Part shown: positions 9,254-18,774 of the stretch, one piece after another
Numbering within the stretch: position 1 is the first letter of the stretch
How the letters are laid out: the number at the start of each line of letters is the position of its first letter
From: a bacterium
GTDB lineage: Bacteria; Pseudomonadota; Alphaproteobacteria; Acetobacterales; Acetobacteraceae
Direction of reading: 5' to 3'
Assembly (NCBI GenBank): GCA_026224825.1
Contig: JAMFRO010000067.1
Span: 1-64,000 of the forward strand
DNA length: 64,000 bases
Program-made: the position numbers and the translations under genes
Notes under the pieces: generated by a model
Seen by the model: the letters and a program-made list of their open reading frames with translations, nothing else
Database searches by the model: none
Told to the model about the DNA's origin: nothing

Positions 9254-9822
9254 GCGACGCCCGCCTGCGTATCTACGCCGCCCTCGTCGAAAAATGGTCG
9301 CCCAAGATCAACCTCATCAGCAAAGCGGACCTCCCCCACATCTGGGACCGCCACATCCAGGACTCACTCCGCCTGCTCCCCTTCATCCCCGCCGGCACGG
9401 CCCGCGCCATAGACCTCGGCTCCGGCGCCGGCTTCCCCGGCCTCGCCCTCTGCATCGCAACCGGCATTCCATTCACATTGATAGAGTCCGACAGCCGCAA
9501 AGCCGCCTTCCTCATGGAAGCCGCCCGCCAAACCGCAGCACCTGCAAAAATTCACAACACCCGCATCGAGGGCGCAAAAATCGCCCCCGCCCCGCTCATC
9601 ACCGCCAGAGCCTTGGCACCATTGGAAAAATTGCTCGGCCTGGCCGCCCCGCACCTCGCCCCAGGCGGCATTTGCCTCTTCCCCAAGGGCCGCACAGCGC
9701 AGGACGAATTGACTGCCGCAACCCCCCTCTGGCACATGGAAGCCGAGCGCTTAACCAACCCCGCGTGGGGCGATAGCTGCATCCTGAAAGTGAGCCAGAT
9801 CCGCCATGCCGGACCAGACTAA
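9250..9822 (+). CDS. rsmG: 16S rRNA (guanine527-N7)-methyltransferase RsmG (GidB)
   Basis: 190-residue SAM-dependent methyltransferase that modifies G527 (E. coli numbering) of 16S rRNA. The [14 protein letters not shown]-terminus, the [14 protein letters not shown] motif and the SAM-binding [18 protein letters not shown] are typical. [18 protein letters not shown] and the FPKG turn follow. Length is slightly below the 205-215 usual elsewhere but normal for compact alphaproteobacterial versions. It overlaps mnmG by 4 bases and parA by 17, so mnmG-rsmG-parA-parB reads as a single operon. Confidence 0.95.
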   Translation: MSDARLRIYAALVEKWSPKINLISKADLPHIWDRHIQDSLRLLPFIPAGTARAIDLGSGAGFPGLALCIATGIPFTLIESDSRKAAFLMEAARQTAAPAKIHNTRIEGAKIAPAPLITARALAPLEKLLGLAAPHLAPGGICLFPKGRTAQDELTAATPLWHMEAERLTNPAWGDSCILKVSQIRHAGPD

Positions 9823-10603
9823 ACGCCCGCGCATTATCGCCGTCGCCAACCAGAAAGGCGGGGTCGGCAAAACCACCACCGCCATCAACCTCGCCTCCGC
9901 CCTCGCCGTGGGCGGCTTAAAAATCCTGCTTATCGACATCGACCCGCAAGGCAATGCCAGCACCGGGCTCGGTGTCGGCCATGAGCTGCGCCAAGGCGGC
10001 AGCTACGACCTGCTCTCGGGCGATGCCTCTCTGGCCCAGGCCACGCTGCAAACCACGGTCGAAAACCTCACCATCGTCCCCGCCGTATCCGACCTCATCG
10101 GCGCCGATCTCGAATTCGGCCAGGTCGACCAGCGCGAATTCCTGCTCCGCAACGCCCTGGCCCAAGGCTGCCCCGCCGATATCGTCTTCATCGACTGCCC
10201 GCCCGGCCTCGGCCTGCTCACTTTGAACGGCCTGGTCGCGGCCGACGCCGTCCTCGTCCCCCTCCAGGCCGAGTTTTTCGCCCTGGAGGGCATCTCCCAG
10301 CTCATGCGCACCATCGACATGGTCAAACAGCGCCTCAACCCGCAACTGGAGCTGGAAGGCATCGTCCTCACCATGACCGATAAGCGCAACAACCTCTCCG
10401 AACAGGTCAGCGCCGACGTCCGCGGCTATTTCAAGGCCCAGGTGTTCGACACCGCCATCCCCCGCAACATCCGCATCACCGAGGCCCCTAGCCACGGCAT
10501 CCCCGTCCTGCTTTATGATTTCCGCTCCGCCGGCGCCCAGGCCTATCTGGCGCTGGCAGCAGAATTCCTGCGCAGAGCGAAATCACGAAAGGTGCCGGCA
10601 TGA
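9806..10603 (+). CDS. parA: Chromosome partitioning ATPase ParA
   Basis: 265-residue P-loop ATPase of the ParA/MinD family. The deviant Walker A motif KGGVGKTTTAINLA lies near residue 17, DIDPQGNASTGLG is the switch region, and FIDCPPGLGLLTLN is Walker B. ParA forms a DNA-bound ATP-dependent gradient that moves ParB-parS complexes to the cell poles. It overlaps rsmG and parB, and the parS palindrome lies just beyond parB. The GIPVLLYDFRSAGAQAYLALA C-terminus is characteristic of chromosomal rather than plasmid ParA. Confidence 0.96.
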   Translation: MPDQTKRPRIIAVANQKGGVGKTTTAINLASALAVGGLKILLIDIDPQGNASTGLGVGHELRQGGSYDLLSGDASLAQATLQTTVENLTIVPAVSDLIGADLEFGQVDQREFLLRNALAQGCPADIVFIDCPPGLGLLTLNGLVAADAVLVPLQAEFFALEGISQLMRTIDMVKQRLNPQLELEGIVLTMTDKRNNLSEQVSADVRGYFKAQVFDTAIPRNIRITEAPSHGIPVLLYDFRSAGAQAYLALAAEFLRRAKSRKVPA

Positions 10604-11463
10604 GCGCGAAAGACCAACCCAAACGTCTCGGCCGCGGCCTGGCCGCCCTGCTGGGCGACGCCGCCGTACCGCAAACCACCGCCACCCCCGGCGTACAGCA
10701 GCTCCCGGTGGACGTGCTGGAACCCAGCCCCTTCCAGCCCCGCCAGGAAATGGACCCATCCGCCCTCCAGGAGCTGGCCGATTCCATCGCCCAGCGCGGC
10801 ATATTACAGCCCCTCCTGGTCCGCCCCACACCTGGGCGGCCGGACCATTACCAGATCATCGCCGGCGAACGCCGCTGGCGCGCCGCCCAACGCGTTGCCT
10901 TGCACGAAGTCCCCGTGCTGATCCGCCCGCTCTCCGATAGCGACGCCATGGCCGCCGGCCTCGTGGAAAACCTGCAGCGCGAAGACCTCAACACCATTGA
11001 GGAAGCCGAGGGCTACAAACGCCTGCTCGAAGAGTTCAACCTAAGCCAGGACAAGCTCGGCGAAGCCGTCGGCAAATCCCGCGCGCATATCGGCAACATC
11101 ATCCGCCTGCTCAGGCTCCCCGAGCCGGTCCGCACCATGCTGCGCCAGGGTCAACTCTCCGCCGGCCACGCCCGCGCCCTACTCACCCACCCAGATCCGG
11201 TCAAAGCCGCCAAAGAGGTTATAAAACGCGACCTTTCCGTGCGCCAAACCGAAGCCTTGGCAGCCCTTGCCACCCGCCCCGCCAAAACCGCCTCCAGCAG
11301 CGCCCCGCGCGCCGATGCCGACATCGAAGCCCTCGCCAACAGCCTCTCCGAGCGCCTGGGGCTCAAGGTCCAGGTGAAATACAACGGAAAAAGCGGCGCC
11401 GTCATCCTCAACTACGCCAATCTCGACCAGCTAGACTCCTTGCTCGCCCTTCTGAATGGCTGA
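10600..11463 (+). CDS. parB: Chromosome partitioning protein ParB
   Basis: 287-residue CTPase and DNA-binding protein that loads at parS and spreads. The KRLGRGLAALLG N-terminus contacts ParA. The conserved GERRWRAAQ (CTP-binding box II) and ENLQREDLN (box III) are present, followed by a helix-turn-helix (LGEAVGKSRAHIGNIIRLL) and a C-terminal dimerisation domain. It starts within the parA stop (ATGA). Its own TGA is the first three bases of the 22-bp parS palindrome, so site and gene end are fused. Confidence 0.96.
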   Translation: MSAKDQPKRLGRGLAALLGDAAVPQTTATPGVQQLPVDVLEPSPFQPRQEMDPSALQELADSIAQRGILQPLLVRPTPGRPDHYQIIAGERRWRAAQRVALHEVPVLIRPLSDSDAMAAGLVENLQREDLNTIEEAEGYKRLLEEFNLSQDKLGEAVGKSRAHIGNIIRLLRLPEPVRTMLRQGQLSAGHARALLTHPDPVKAAKEVIKRDLSVRQTEALAALATRPAKTASSSAPRADADIEALANSLSERLGLKVQVKYNGKSGAVILNYANLDQLDSLLALLNG

Positions 11464-11482
11464 TGCTTCACGTGAAGCATCA
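11461..11482. promoter_or_regulatory. parS: parS centromere site overlapping the parB stop codon
   Basis: Perfect 22-bp palindrome whose core TGCTTCACGTGAAGCA matches the bacterial parS consensus TGTTTCACGTGAAACA except for one symmetric pair of changes. It begins on the parB TGA and sits between the convergent parB and holA genes, about 6 kb from the probable oriC. Position and symmetry make it the likely ParB nucleation site. Confidence 0.85.
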
Positions 11483-11496
11483 GAAGTCACCGCAGC

Positions 11497-12507
11497 CTAC
11501 CTCCGCGAAGCGGCCCTTGCCTTCAAAGCCAGGGCCAGCATCGTCTGCCGGCAGTAATCATGCTCCGGCACCCGCGTCGTCTTGCACGCGCTCTCCGCCG
11601 TCAGCGCCGCCGCCACAGCCTGGTCCAACGCCGCCAAAGGCCAGAGCCGCAGCGCCTTGCCCACCAGCGCCTGGCGCTTGAAAAACACCGGCGGCCGCAT
11701 CGCCGCCATCGCCTCCTGGGCCGAGGCTCCGTCCGCCATCGCCCCCGCGGCCACGCGCAGGCGCAGCAGCTCGGCCAGCAGCACCCGCACCAGCCCCACA
11801 GGCGCCACACCCTCGTCATAGGCCAGGCTCAGCGCTCTATCCGTCGCCGCCGGGTCCCCGGTAATCGCCGCATCAATCGCATCACCCATCGAGGTATCGC
11901 CGCCATCGGCCAAAATAGCGGACACATCCGCCAGCCCCAGCCGTTTTTCCGCCCCGGCGTAAATCGTCAGCACCTCCAGCGCCTGCCCCAACGGGCCTTC
12001 CTCACCTGAGAGATTCTGCCCCGCCCAAGCCGCCGCATCCTGATCAATCTGAATCCCCGCAGCCCGCAGCCTGGAGGATATCGCCTGCGGCAACCGCGCC
12101 TGGTCGATGGCGTAGCAGGCGATCACCGCCACCTCTCCCGCCTTCTCCGCCGCCGCGCGTAATTTAGACTTCCCCGTAAGCTCCCCAGCTTCCAAAATCA
12201 CCAACGCCTCAGGCGGAGATTTTATAAGCGTTTCCAGAGCTTTAGCATGGCTCTCATGAACATCGCGCACCCGCACCACACGCCGCCCGCCGGTCATCGC
12301 CGCCGCCGTTGCCTCGGCCAGCAGCATATCCCCCGCCGGATTATGCAATTCGGAAAAGCGGAACGGGTCATGTAACGCCCCCTCCACCCCCCGCACAAGG
12401 GCAAGCCCACGTTCGGCTACCAACCCAGCATCGGGGCCATGCAGCAAAACCAGCGAGAGATGGGGTGACTTTAGAAACGCATCGATACGCCCGGCATCGA
12501 GCTTCAT
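11497..12507 (-). CDS. holA: DNA polymerase III subunit delta
   Basis: 336-residue clamp-loader subunit that opens the beta sliding clamp. The [13 protein letters not shown] start, the LLHGPDAGLVAERG segment and the RRVVRVRDVHE strand match HolA. The domain III helices near the C-terminus (FFKRQALVGKALRLW) complete it. It is last in the minus-strand unit leuS-lptE-holA and overlaps lptE by four bases, the arrangement common in alphaproteobacteria. It converges on parB, with parS and a 14-base gap between them. Confidence 0.92.
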   Translation of the reverse strand: MKLDAGRIDAFLKSPHLSLVLLHGPDAGLVAERGLALVRGVEGALHDPFRFSELHNPAGDMLLAEATAAAMTGGRRVVRVRDVHESHAKALETLIKSPPEALVILEAGELTGKSKLRAAAEKAGEVAVIACYAIDQARLPQAISSRLRAAGIQIDQDAAAWAGQNLSGEEGPLGQALEVLTIYAGAEKRLGLADVSAILADGGDTSMGDAIDAAITGDPAATDRALSLAYDEGVAPVGLVRVLLAELLRLRVAAGAMADGASAQEAMAAMRPPVFFKRQALVGKALRLWPLAALDQAVAAALTAESACKTTRVPEHDYCRQTMLALALKARAASRR

Positions 12508-13016
12508 GCGTTGGGATGGGCGCGGAACCAGGCGGCAAGCTGGGTGGTAATCTGTGCCGCCACCGTATCCGCCAGATGCTGGTTCAGCGTGTCATTCTCC
12601 AGATCCAGCGCGAAATACTGCTGGTCGATGATATTCGCCGCATCCAGCGCCGTCGCCGTGCCGGTGGTCAACGGATGGCTCGGGTCGCCAATCGGCGCCA
12701 GACTCCAAATCGCCGTGCCCTGAACCCGCGAGCGCGTCGTCGCGGAATCCTGCAGCATTCCTACATCGCTGGTGGCAATGCTGTAGCTCACATTCAGCGC
12801 ATAAATTTCAGATGTCGGCGTTCCATCCGTATGCAACTGCGTCTGCAGGCTAATCCGCAGCATCTGCCCGGGCCGCTCGGGAATATTATTCACCGCCACC
12901 TGGTCCAGCCGTGCGCTGGCACTCTGCCCGGCATTGCCACCGTAGAGCGGAGAAAAGCCGCAACCGGCAAGAGCCAGCAGAGCGGCGAGGGCGCAAAATT
13001 TAGGGCTTAACGACAA
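12504..13016 (-). CDS. lptE: LPS-assembly lipoprotein LptE
   Basis: 170-residue outer-membrane lipoprotein that plugs the LptD barrel during lipopolysaccharide insertion. A signal peptide ([12 protein letters not shown]) ends in a lipobox with the acylated cysteine near residue 19, followed by GFSPLYGG, the usual start of mature LptE. The rest is the beta-rich LptE fold, with a hydrophilic C-terminus. It overlaps leuS by 17 bases and holA by 4. The leuS-lptE-holA order strongly supports the name although the protein is poorly conserved. Confidence 0.88.
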   Translation of the reverse strand: MSLSPKFCALAALLALAGCGFSPLYGGNAGQSASARLDQVAVNNIPERPGQMLRISLQTQLHTDGTPTSEIYALNVSYSIATSDVGMLQDSATTRSRVQGTAIWSLAPIGDPSHPLTTGTATALDAANIIDQQYFALDLENDTLNQHLADTVAAQITTQLAAWFRAHPNA

Positions 13017-15576
13017 AGTTCACGATCCTGTCCGGCACATGGATTTTCTTTACTATGGTCTGGCCCGCCAGAACAGACGCCACCACAGCCTCCGCTGCAA
13101 GCAGCACCAGCCCGGCCGCCTGTCCCGCCGGCACGGTGATCGTACCACGCAATTTGCCATTCACCTGCACGGCAATCGTCACCTCATCCTGCACCAGCAA
13201 AACGGGGTCAGCCTTCGGCCAAGGCTGAACTGCCACCAACCCCGCATCCGGCCGCAATCTGGCAAAAATTTCCTCAGCCACATGCGGCATCATTGGCGCC
13301 ACCAGCCGTGCGGCGATCTCCGCACCCTCAAACCTGGCAAACAACAACTCATCCGTATCACCAGCCGCACCGGAAACCGCCCCCGTCAGCTCATAGAGCT
13401 TGGCCACGGCCACGTTGAAAGCAAACGTCTCCATGGCCTCGGTTACCGCCGCAATCGTGCGATGCGTCAACTGCCGCAATTTCTTCGCCTCGCCGGAAAC
13501 GGCAACAGGCTGCTCCACGCGCCGCTCCCCCGCCACCAGCAACGCCAGCCGGTACAGCCGCTGCACGAAGCGATACGCCCCCTGCACGCCGCTCTCGGTC
13601 CATTCCACATCACGCTCAGGCGGATTATCGGACAGCACAAACCACCGTGCCGTATCCGCCCCATATTTTCCGACAATCGCCCCCGGATCAACCGTATTCC
13701 GTTTCGATTTCGACATTTTCTCGATGCGACCCACGACCACAGGCAAACCGGTATCGCGCTGCGTGGCGCCCTCGGCCGATTTCACCACCTGTTCGGGATA
13801 AAGCCAGTTCCCGCCTTCATCCTTATAAGACTCATGCGTCACCATGCCTTGCGTGAACAGCCCGGCAAAAGGTTCCTTAACCGTAACATGTCCGGTCTTC
13901 TCCAGCGCACGCGTAAAAAACCGCGCGTAGAGCAAATGCAAAATCGCATGCTCAATCCCGCCGACATACTGGTCCACCGGCAGCCAATGCTTCACCGCAT
14001 CCAACACCGTCGGGCTCTCAGCCCGCGGCGAACAGAACCGTGCAAAATACCAGGAGCTATCGATAAACGTATCAAACGTATCCGTCTCCCGCCGCGCTGG
14101 TCTGCCGCACCCTGGGCAGTTCACCTTGCTCCATGTGGGATGATGATCCAGCGGATTGCCCGGCGTCTCAAAACTCACATCCTTCGGCAGCTCCACCGGC
14201 AACTGGTCCTGCGGCACAGCCTGCGGCCCGCAATCATCGCAATGGATCACCGGGATCGGGCAACCCCAATAGCGCTGCCGCGAAATCCCCCAATCGCGCA
14301 ACCGCCAATTGGTCACGCCTTTGCCAGCACCTATCTTCTCCAGCTCGGCAATCGCCGCCGGCTTGGCTTCAGCCGTCGTCAACCCGGACAAAAACCCGGA
14401 ATTGACGATAACCCCATCGCCATCCAGCGCCTTGACGCCAATCTCCGGCACATCATCCACAGACGGCGCCACCACAACCGGCACCGGGAGCGCATATTTC
14501 CGGGCAAAATCCAGATCGCGCTGGTCCCCGCAAGGGCAGCCAAAAATCGCCCCCGTGCCGTAATCCATCAACACAAAATTGGCGATCCAGACCGGGTATT
14601 TTACGCCGTTAAACGGATTAACCACCTCCAGCCCCGTCGCAAACCCGCGCTTCTCCGCCGTCTCAATCGCCGCCTCGGATGTCCCCTGGCTGGCACACTC
14701 AGCAATAAACCCAGCCGCGCCCGCATTCTGCTCCGCCACCGCCTTGGCAATGGGATGCTCCGGCGCAATCGCCAGAAACGACATTCCAAACAAAGTATCC
14801 GGCCGCGTTGTATAAACCGTAACGCTCTCCAGCCCCGCCACCGCCTCAGCCAGCGGGAATATCACCTCGGCCCCCTGAGAGTACCCGATCCAGTTCTCCT
14901 GCATCAGTTTTACCCGCTCAGGCCAACGCTCCAGCGTATCCAGCCCCTCCAGCAATTCCGGCGCAAAATCGGTAATCTTCAAAAACCACTGCGAGAGCTT
15001 TTTCTTCTCCACCAGCGCGCCGGAGCGCCAGCCGCGCCCATCGATCACCTGCTCATTGGCCAGCACGGTCATATCCACCGGGTCCCAATTCACACTGGCC
15101 GCCCGCCGCTCAACCAGGCCTGCTTGCCAGAAATCCAGGAAAATCTTCTGCTGCTGCCCATAATATTCAGGGTCACACGTCGCGAATTCCCGCGCCCAAT
15201 CGAGCGAAAACCCCATGCGCTTCAGCTCACCGCGCATATTGGCGATATTGGCATAGGTCCAATCCGCCGGATCGGCCTTATTCTCCCGCGCCGCGTTCTC
15301 CGCCGGCAGGCCGAAAGCATCCCACCCCATAGGGTGCAGCACATCAAACCCCTGCGCTCTCTTGTACCGCGCCACCACATCGCCGAGCGTGTAGTTCCGC
15401 ACATGCCCCATATGAATTTTACCCGATGGGTAGGGGAACATCTCCAGCACATAATATTTAGGCCGGTCCCCAGTGGGCACGTCCAGGGCTACAAAGCAGC
15501 CCGCCGCCTCCCATTGCGCCTGCCAATGCGGCTCGGCCTGAGAAAAATCATAACGCGTGGTTTCAGTATCTGACAT
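13000..15576 (-). CDS. leuS: Leucyl-tRNA synthetase
   Basis: 858-residue class I synthetase that charges tRNA-Leu. The HIGH signature is in [19 protein letters not shown] near residue 50, and [13 protein letters not shown] carries the KMSKS loop near residue 600. The CP1 editing domain ([20 protein letters not shown]) lies between them, so the enzyme should hydrolyse mischarged tRNA. Length and domain order are normal. It is the first gene of leuS-lptE-holA. No T-box or leader peptide is visible in the short upstream gap. Confidence 0.97.
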   Translation of the reverse strand: MSDTETTRYDFSQAEPHWQAQWEAAGCFVALDVPTGDRPKYYVLEMFPYPSGKIHMGHVRNYTLGDVVARYKRAQGFDVLHPMGWDAFGLPAENAARENKADPADWTYANIANMRGELKRMGFSLDWAREFATCDPEYYGQQQKIFLDFWQAGLVERRAASVNWDPVDMTVLANEQVIDGRGWRSGALVEKKKLSQWFLKITDFAPELLEGLDTLERWPERVKLMQENWIGYSQGAEVIFPLAEAVAGLESVTVYTTRPDTLFGMSFLAIAPEHPIAKAVAEQNAGAAGFIAECASQGTSEAAIETAEKRGFATGLEVVNPFNGVKYPVWIANFVLMDYGTGAIFGCPCGDQRDLDFARKYALPVPVVVAPSVDDVPEIGVKALDGDGVIVNSGFLSGLTTAEAKPAAIAELEKIGAGKGVTNWRLRDWGISRQRYWGCPIPVIHCDDCGPQAVPQDQLPVELPKDVSFETPGNPLDHHPTWSKVNCPGCGRPARRETDTFDTFIDSSWYFARFCSPRAESPTVLDAVKHWLPVDQYVGGIEHAILHLLYARFFTRALEKTGHVTVKEPFAGLFTQGMVTHESYKDEGGNWLYPEQVVKSAEGATQRDTGLPVVVGRIEKMSKSKRNTVDPGAIVGKYGADTARWFVLSDNPPERDVEWTESGVQGAYRFVQRLYRLALLVAGERRVEQPVAVSGEAKKLRQLTHRTIAAVTEAMETFAFNVAVAKLYELTGAVSGAAGDTDELLFARFEGAEIAARLVAPMMPHVAEEIFARLRPDAGLVAVQPWPKADPVLLVQDEVTIAVQVNGKLRGTITVPAGQAAGLVLLAAEAVVASVLAGQTIVKKIHVPDRIVNFVVKP

Positions 15577-15619
15577 GCCCCTTGTGTTTATCCACCAGGG
15601 TGACCAAAGCCAAGGCCTG

Positions 15620-15660
15620 CCTAAAAGCGAGGGGCGCCTAAAAGCGAGGAGCGCCTAAAA
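15620..15660. repeat. 17-bp tandem repeat at the 3' end of the SDR gene
   Basis: Two full units (CCTAAAAGCGAGGNGCG at 15620 and 15637, one difference) and a partial third (15654) that contains the SDR stop codon. On the minus strand every unit repeats the TTTTAG that ends the gene, so the gene end was duplicated in tandem, probably by slippage. Confidence 0.75.
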
Positions 15661-16431
15661 GGTAGAGTTAAACGCCCCGCCATCCAGCAGAATATTCTGC
15701 CCCACGATAAAACCAGCCTGAACCGAGCACAGAAACGCGCATGCCGCGCCAAATTCCTCAGCCCGCCCAAACCGCCCCGCCGGGTTCGCCGCCGCCCGCG
15801 CCGCCGTCTCCTCCTCCGGGCTCTTACCCGAGGCCTTGGAGGCCGCAGCCGAGATCGCCACCTGCCGATCCGTCGCAAACGGCCCAGGCAGCAGATTATT
15901 GATCGTCACATTATGCCGCGCCACATCCCGCGCCACCCCCGCCACAAACCCGGTCAGCCCGGTCCGTGCCGTATTGGAGAGCGGCAACATCCCAATCGGC
16001 GATTTCACGGAAGCCGAGGTGATATTCACAATCCGCCCGAATTTCCGGATGATCATCCCATCCAGCACGGCCCGGATCAGCGCGATCGGTGTCAGCAGAT
16101 TGGCATTCAACGCCGCCTGCCATTGAGCATCAGTGAATTCCCGGAAATCACCCGGTGGCGGCCCCCCGGCATTATTCACGAGAATATCCGGCATCGGACA
16201 AGCCGTCAGCGCTGCCTCACGCCCCGCCACGGTGGTAATATCCCCCACCGCCGTACGTATCTCAGGCCCGATCACCCGCAACCGTACCGCCGCCGCTTCC
16301 AGCCTCGCGCCATCCCGCCCGGTAATCGTTACCGCCACGCCCTCACGGGCCAGCGCCTCCGCACAGGCAAACCCAAGCCCCGCACTCGCCGCACAAACCA
16401 ACGCCGTCCGCTGTTTTAATCCAAGATCCAT
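15655..16431 (-). CDS. Atypical short-chain dehydrogenase/reductase
   Basis: 258-residue Rossmann-fold protein of the FabG-like SDR group. I chose the ATG at 16431 (MDLGLKQRTALV) because SDRs start just before the first beta strand; the reading frame stays open into the upstream MITE. The cofactor loop is ASAGLG instead of TGxxxGxG, and NNAGG is present. The usual YxxxK active site is replaced by LSNTAR, as in a known subgroup of SDRs, so normal oxidoreductase chemistry is doubtful. The C-terminus GQNILLDGGAFNSTF is typical. Substrate unknown. Confidence 0.85.
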   Translation of the reverse strand: MDLGLKQRTALVCAASAGLGFACAEALAREGVAVTITGRDGARLEAAAVRLRVIGPEIRTAVGDITTVAGREAALTACPMPDILVNNAGGPPPGDFREFTDAQWQAALNANLLTPIALIRAVLDGMIIRKFGRIVNITSASVKSPIGMLPLSNTARTGLTGFVAGVARDVARHNVTINNLLPGPFATDRQVAISAAASKASGKSPEEETAARAAANPAGRFGRAEEFGAACAFLCSVQAGFIVGQNILLDGGAFNSTF

Positions 16432-16479
16432 ACTGACAGATATATGTCCTATGGCGCCAAAACCAAACGCAATACGCGT

Positions 16480-16622
16480 AGAGGCTGTATCAGAAGTCAC
16501 TCTGGCGAGTCGTATAGTGGTGATTTTTGAGCACCGGCGCGGAGCGTACGTTTGTACGTGAGCACCGCCGCGCAGAAAATCGCCGATAGACGGCCGCCAG
16601 AGTGACTTCTGATACAGCCTCT
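16480..16622. mobile_element. MITE-like palindromic element with 28-bp perfect terminal inverted repeats
   Basis: Terminal repeats 16480-16507 and 16595-16622 are perfect inverted copies beginning GAGGCTGTATCAGAAGTCAC. The interior is also imperfectly palindromic around CGTACGTTTGTACG, with a GATTTT tract in each half. There is no coding capacity. This is the form of a non-autonomous miniature inverted-repeat element, perhaps mobilised by an IS5-type transposase (inference from the GAGGCTG end). No target duplication can be recognised. Its right end abuts the ppsR stop codon. Confidence 0.75.
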
Positions 16623-17479
16623 CAGCCCGGCACCGGCTTGCTATGCTTATTATGCCAATTATCCATCAGCTTCAGCACTGTCGCGGCCGTCTCCTCAATC
16701 GAGCGCCTGGTCACATCAATCGTCGGCCAGCCCCGCGCATTGCACAGCCGCCGCGCCCAGAGCAGCTCCTTCTCCACCGCCTCATAATCCACGTAATCCG
16801 TATTCTCGCTCTTCGCGAACCCCACCTGCGCCCCGGTATTGATCAGCAGCAACCGGTGCCGGCGTATATCAATCAATGACTTAGGATCAATCGTCAGCCC
16901 CACCACCGGACAAGGCGGGTCATTGAGCAACTCCGTCGGCTCAATCCCCGGCACCAGCGGTATGTTCAGCGCCTTGATCCCACGATTTGCCAGATAAAAA
17001 CACGTCGGTGTCTTGGATGAACGCGACACCCCCACCAGCACCACATCCGCATCGCCAATCCCACGGTTGGCCTGGCCGTCATCATGACTGATCACATAAT
17101 GCATGGCATCGATGCGCCGGAAATAATCGGCATCCAGCACATATTGCCGCCCCGGCCGGTGCTTGGCCGGTGCCCCGACCTGCTCCTGCAGCATCGCCAT
17201 CAGCGGATCCAGCACGTGGAGCAACCTCACCCCCATCCGCGTACAAGCCGAATCCAGCTCATGGCGCAGCGCGTCATCCACCAGCGAGCATAAAACCGGT
17301 CCCGGCTCGGCCTGAATCCCCTCCAGCACCCGGTGCAACTGCAACCGCGAGCGGATCAGCGACCATCTATGATAAGAGATCTCCGTCTCATCGAACTGCG
17401 CCACGGCAGCCCGGGCAAGGGCGTTCAAAGTATCCCCAGTGGCGTCGGATATCAGGTGTAAATTGAGCTTTTCACTGTC
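16622..17479 (-). CDS. ppsR: Pyruvate,water dikinase / PPDK regulatory protein (DUF299 kinase-pyrophosphorylase)
   Basis: 285-residue bifunctional ADP-dependent kinase and Pi-dependent pyrophosphorylase family, which switches phosphoenolpyruvate synthase or pyruvate phosphate dikinase on and off. The start at 17479 ([18 protein letters not shown]) fits the family; 25 further codons are open upstream but unlike it. The P-loop [20 protein letters not shown] and [12 protein letters not shown] are diagnostic. It flanks the probable oriC, as its homologue does in other alphaproteobacteria. The target dikinase gene is not in this window. Confidence 0.92.
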   Translation of the reverse strand, partial: DSEKLNLHLISDATGDTLNALARAAVAQFDETEISYHRWSLIRSRLQLHRVLEGIQAEPGPVLCSLVDDALRHELDSACTRMGVRLLHVLDPLMAMLQEQVGAPAKHRPGRQYVLDADYFRRIDAMHYVISHDDGQANRGIGDADVVLVGVSRSSKTPTCFYLANRGIKALNIPLVPGIEPTELLNDPPCPVVGLTIDPKSLIDIRRHRLLLINTGAQVGFAKSENTDYVDYEAVEKELLWARRLCNARGWPTIDVTRRSIEETAATVLKLMDNWHNKHSKPVPG

Positions 17480-17763
17480 CATAAACCTCTTAATAGCGTG
17501 GATTACTTTTCCCCGCGCCCGATATTTTACGGATGACGGGGATAAAGTTAACAATCAGCGAACGCGGGATGAATCCCGTGAACTCCCCGTGCATCATGTG
17601 AATAACCCATCACAATACCTCAGAATCAGTAGTCTAACCCTGGTTTCTTATTGTGGATAACTTTGTGGATTTAAATGCGGTGTACCTTAAGCCCCGCTAT
17701 CCACAGGGCACTACATCTACATCTCCTCTTTAAAGATAAATTGATTATGTTAGTGGCGTGTGA
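17480..17763. other. oriC: Probable chromosomal origin of replication (oriC) between ppsR and hemE
   Basis: 284-bp intergenic region, less GC-rich than the neighbouring genes. It holds three DnaA-box matches: TTATTCACA on the minus strand (17597-17605), TTATCCACA on the minus strand (17652-17660) and CTATCCACA on the plus strand (17697-17705). A weaker TGTGGATTT lies at 17664-17672. An AT-rich stretch at 17730-17755 next to hemE could be the unwinding element. The position beside hemE and a DUF299 gene corresponds to the Caulobacter/Rickettsia origin layout, and parS is ~6 kb away. Both flanking promoters must also lie here. Confidence 0.75.
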
Positions 17764-18774
17764 ATGAAACTCCTCCAGGTCCTCAACGGCGAGCCGGTTT
17801 GGCCCCCACCGGCATGGCTCATGCGCCAGGCCGGGCGCTACCTCCCCGAATATAAAGCCGTCCGTGCCCAGGCCGGGGATTTCATCTCCCTCTGCCTGAA
17901 CCCGGTTCTGGCCACCGAGGTCACGCTCCAGCCAATCCGCAAATTCGGCTTCGACGGTTCCATCCTCTTCTCCGATATCCTGATCCTCCCCATGGCCCTG
18001 GGCCAAGGGCTGCGCTACGCGGAGGGCGAAGGCCCCCGCCTGCCCCCGCTGCAAAAGGCAACCGAGCTTACCCTGGAAAAAGCGCCCGGTATTTACGCCC
18101 CAATCATGCAAACCGTCGCCAATGTACGGGCCGCCTTGCCCCGGGAAACCACGCTCATCGGCTTTGCGGGAAGCCCTGCAACGGTTGCCTGTTACATGCT
18201 GGACGGCCAAGGCGGCACGGGTTTTCCCCGCACCCGGCAATTAGCCTATGAGAACCCCGGATTCGTCGATGATGTGCTGGAAATGCTGACCGAAGCCACC
18301 ATTACCTATCTTCAGGCCCAGCTTGACGCCGGAGCCGATTGCCTGATGCTATTTGAAACCTGGGCCGGAATTTTTCCGCCTGCCCAGTTCCGTAAATTCG
18401 TCATTGAGCCCAACCGCCGCATCGTCGAAGCCCTCAAAGCCAAAAACCCCGGTGTCAAAATCCTCGGCTTCCCGCGCCTGGCCGGCCTGATGCTGGGCGA
18501 GTATGTGCGCAAAACCGGCGTCGACGCCGTCGGGCTGGATACCGTCACCGATATCGCTCTCGCCCGCGCAGCCTGCCCCGAAAACACCGTGTTCCAAGGC
18601 AATCTAGACCCGCTCCTGCTCAAACTCGGGGGTTCAGCGATGGAAGACGCCGTACGAACCCTGCTCGCCAGCGTCAAAACCCGCCCGCATATATTCAACC
18701 TCGGCCATGGCATCACCCCTGATGTGCCAGAGGCAAATGTGGCAAGGTTGATGGAGATTATCCGGGAAGCCTGA
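17764..18774 (+). CDS. hemE: Uroporphyrinogen decarboxylase
   Basis: 336-residue cytosolic enzyme that decarboxylates uroporphyrinogen III to coproporphyrinogen III. PPAWLMRQAGRYLPEYKAVR carries the substrate-binding arginines near residues 20-35. GFDGSILFSDILILPMALG contains the conserved aspartate, and GFAGSPATVACYMLDG and the late FNLGHGITPDVP complete the signature. Length is normal. It heads hemE-hemH-HAD-hemJ with TGATG and ATGA overlaps, and its promoter must lie in the oriC region. Confidence 0.96.
   Translation: MKLLQVLNGEPVWPPPAWLMRQAGRYLPEYKAVRAQAGDFISLCLNPVLATEVTLQPIRKFGFDGSILFSDILILPMALGQGLRYAEGEGPRLPPLQKATELTLEKAPGIYAPIMQTVANVRAALPRETTLIGFAGSPATVACYMLDGQGGTGFPRTRQLAYENPGFVDDVLEMLTEATITYLQAQLDAGADCLMLFETWAGIFPPAQFRKFVIEPNRRIVEALKAKNPGVKILGFPRLAGLMLGEYVRKTGVDAVGLDTVTDIALARAACPENTVFQGNLDPLLLKLGGSAMEDAVRTLLASVKTRPHIFNLGHGITPDVPEANVARLMEIIREA

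Noticed and set aside
13039..15573. 844-codon open frame antisense to leuS
   Set aside because: The leuS product carries all synthetase signatures on the other strand; the antisense frame is a codon-bias shadow.
16480..16622. Coding extension of the SDR into the MITE
   Set aside because: The open frame continues but the extra residues come from repeat DNA and precede the conserved first strand; ATG at 16431 fits the family.
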